6,667 bases of DNA from Hyphomicrobiales bacterium (GTDB taxonomy: Bacteria > Pseudomonadota > Alphaproteobacteria > Rhizobiales > Beijerinckiaceae). Numbering within the stretch: the first letter of the stretch is position 1; the number at the start of each line of letters is the position of its first letter. This document shows positions 5,034 through 6,667 of the stretch, piece by piece. The notes beneath the pieces were generated by a model. The model searched no databases. It was not told the origin of the DNA and worked only from the letters and a program-made list of their open reading frames with translations. A program made the position numbers and the translations under genes. The stretch is from positions 1 to 6,667 of the forward strand of contig JAQGKN010000188.1 in assembly GCA_028290085.1 (NCBI GenBank), in the 5' to 3' direction.

Positions 5034-6667
5034 CTAGACGAGACCAGCCTTGAGGCGTTCCGGCGTGAACGGACCCTGGCGCATCCGCACGCCCGTTGCG
5101 TCGTAGATTGCATTGGCGACAGCCGCCACGACCGGACGCATCGAGCCTTCGCCTGCGCCGCTCGGCGGCAGGTTCTGGCGGCTGATCAGGATCACGTCGA
5201 TCTCTGTCGGTCGGTCCTTGAAGTCGAGGATCGGGTAGGTCTCCCAGTCGACGCTGGTGACGTTCTCGTGCGAGAATTTCACCTCTTCATGCGTCGCGCG
5301 GCTGAGGCCCTGGCAGATGTTGCCTTCGATCCCCTGCGTGAGCAGGCGCGGGTTGATCGCAATGCCGCAATCATGCGCCACGGTGAACTTCCTGCCCCGC
5401 ACCTTGCCGGTCTTGGTGTTGACCTCGACTTCCGCGACGATGGCGACACGCGTGCCGTTGCGCTGCGAATAGGCGATGCCCTGGCCAATGGCGATGTCGC
5501 CATTGCGCTGCTTGCGTGCCGCCGTGCGCGGCTGCCATCCTGCCTTGTCGGCAGCAGCCTTGATCACTTCCTTGTCGCGCGGTTCCGTCGCCGTGGCGAG
5601 GCGGAATGCGACCGGGTCCTTGCCGGTGGTGAAAGCGACTTCATCGATGAAGCTCTCGTTGGCGAAGTGGATCTCCGGCCCAAGTGGATCGCGCAGATGC
5701 GACGAGCGCAGCGGCGAGACCGCATCGAGCAATGGGGGAATCGTCTCCCACGTTTGCTGCTTGACCGGGAATGCATATGATTCCTCGGGCGTGGCATAGG
5801 TGTTGCCGGGCTTGGGCTTGATGCCGAGCATCTGCCCGGCAAGCGTGTCCGACGGATCGCTCTCGTTGGACGAGACGTTCAGGCGGTCGAAGGCCTTCGA
5901 GTGGAAGTGCCACGCGATGACATTGCCGTCCTTGTCGAGACCCGCGCGCACGGTGTGCACAGACGCCGGCGACTTCGGATCCCAACCGGAACCCTCGTTG
6001 CGCATGCCCTGATAACGCACCGGCTTGCCGGTCGCTTTCGAGAACAAAGCCGCGAAGGTTGCAGCGTCGCCCGCATCGTTGCGGCCGTAGGAGCCAGGGC
6101 CCGCAGCCCAGATTCCACGCACCTGCTCGGGCTTGAGGCCGAGCACCGCCGCCACGCCGTCACCGGCGAAATGCGGCTTCTGCGAACCGGTCCAGAGCGT
6201 GGTGATGCCATTGGGCTGATAGTCCACAACGGCGCAGGCCGGTCCCATGCTGGCATGCGACTGGAAGGGCCATTCGTAGGTCCCTTCGATGACGCGGTCG
6301 GCCCTCTTGAAGGCTTCATCGACATCCGCCTGCTTGATGTTCTTGGGCGAACCACCCTGCTTCAGCGATTTGGTGTTGCGGATGTGGTTGTAGAGCTCCT
6401 TCTGATCAGGGAAGGGGGCCTTGACGTCCGACCAGGTCACCTTGAGCTGGCGCATGGCCTTGATGGCGTCCCACTCCTTCGGCGCGACGACGCCAAGAAG
6501 TGCCTTTTCCCAGATCACTTTCGCGCCGGGGATGTCCTTGATAGAGGCTTCGTCGACCGCGGTCGGCACAGAGCCTGCAACCGGGGGCAGGATGGTGCGG
6601 GCATGCAGCATGCCGGGCACTTTGATGTCGGTCACGTAATCGCCGGTGCCGAGCATCTTCCAGGCAA
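5034..6667 (-). CDS. Xanthine dehydrogenase family molybdopterin-binding (large) subunit, N-terminally cut by the window
   Basis: The frame is open from the right edge to the TAG at 5036-5034, giving 543 complete codons. The visible part begins with the alpha/beta hammerhead domain (LGTGDYVTDIKVPGMLHAR, complement of about 6600-6653) and continues through the molybdenum-cofactor domains. Landmarks include the SHASMGPACAVVDY segment, a PGSYGRNDAGDA loop, ESFIDEVAF and a DCGIAINP segment. The catalytic glutamate lies in GAGEGSMRP near the C-terminus, codon 5148-5150. Such enzymes hydroxylate aldehydes or N-heterocycles using water, with electrons leaving through a separate [2Fe-2S] subunit or cytochromes. 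The loop type resembles the isoquinoline 1-oxidoreductase and nicotinate dehydrogenase branch more than animal xanthine dehydrogenase; this is judged by eye. About 200 N-terminal residues, where a Tat signal may lie, are outside the window. It is convergent with the permease pair and so not in their operon. Confidence 0.9.
   Translation of the reverse strand, partial: AWKMLGTGDYVTDIKVPGMLHARTILPPVAGSVPTAVDEASIKDIPGAKVIWEKALLGVVAPKEWDAIKAMRQLKVTWSDVKAPFPDQKELYNHIRNTKSLKQGGSPKNIKQADVDEAFKRADRVIEGTYEWPFQSHASMGPACAVVDYQPNGITTLWTGSQKPHFAGDGVAAVLGLKPEQVRGIWAAGPGSYGRNDAGDAATFAALFSKATGKPVRYQGMRNEGSGWDPKSPASVHTVRAGLDKDGNVIAWHFHSKAFDRLNVSSNESDPSDTLAGQMLGIKPKPGNTYATPEESYAFPVKQQTWETIPPLLDAVSPLRSSHLRDPLGPEIHFANESFIDEVAFTTGKDPVAFRLATATEPRDKEVIKAAADKAGWQPRTAARKQRNGDIAIGQGIAYSQRNGTRVAIVAEVEVNTKTGKVRGRKFTVAHDCGIAINPRLLTQGIEGNICQGLSRATHEEVKFSHENVTSVDWETYPILDFKDRPTEIDVILISRQNLPPSGAGEGSMRPVVAAVANAIYDATGVRMRQGPFTPERLKAGLV

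Noticed and set aside
5268..5780. Open frame of 170 codons on the plus strand over the molybdopterin gene
   Set aside because: It is a shadow of a clear xanthine-dehydrogenase-family protein on the minus strand and has no recognisable domain.

Overview
The window is GC-rich, densely coding DNA from what is probably an alphaproteobacterium. The likeliest group is Bradyrhizobium, Afipia, Rhodopseudomonas and relatives. The basis is codon composition, gene families and a long imperfect palindrome at 3084-3165 of the 'GTCATTGCGA...GAAGCAATCC' type that is scattered through such genomes. This taxonomic call is an inference. No tRNA, rRNA, CRISPR or insertion sequence was seen.

Left part (1-3020): a Rieske non-heme iron oxygenase system split across a divergent promoter region. 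Leftward from 1542 run a small Rieske ferredoxin, an IclR-family regulator, and the N-terminal plant-type [2Fe-2S] domain of what is probably an NAD(P)H-dependent reductase, cut by the window edge. Rightward from 1734 runs the oxygenase alpha subunit, of the phthalate-4,5-dioxygenase-like class. Together these supply an electron path NAD(P)H -> reductase -> ferredoxin -> oxygenase, plus a local regulator. The 191-bp gap between the divergent starts holds three short inverted repeats with centres about 21 bp apart. They overlap a good sigma70-like promoter reading toward the ferredoxin, so they are candidate operators. The substrate cannot be read from the sequence.

Middle part (3021-5033): after the oxygenase come a strong hairpin and the dispersed palindrome. 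Next is a 173-aa protein that resembles a degenerate FtsZ/tubulin-type GTPase domain without the nucleotide-binding glycine loop. Two adjacent small membrane proteins follow, separated by 2 bp. They align to each other without gaps at about 40% identity over 94 residues and look like the two halves of one permease (DUF318/ArsP-like, COG0701). A bidirectional terminator closes this block.

Right part (5034-6667): a convergent gene on the minus strand encodes the C-terminal 540 or so residues of a xanthine-dehydrogenase-family molybdopterin subunit with its catalytic glutamate. Its N-terminus lies outside the window. Molybdenum hydroxylases and Rieske oxygenases act in sequence in some N-heteroaromatic degradation pathways. 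That would fit this neighbourhood, but it is a hypothesis only.
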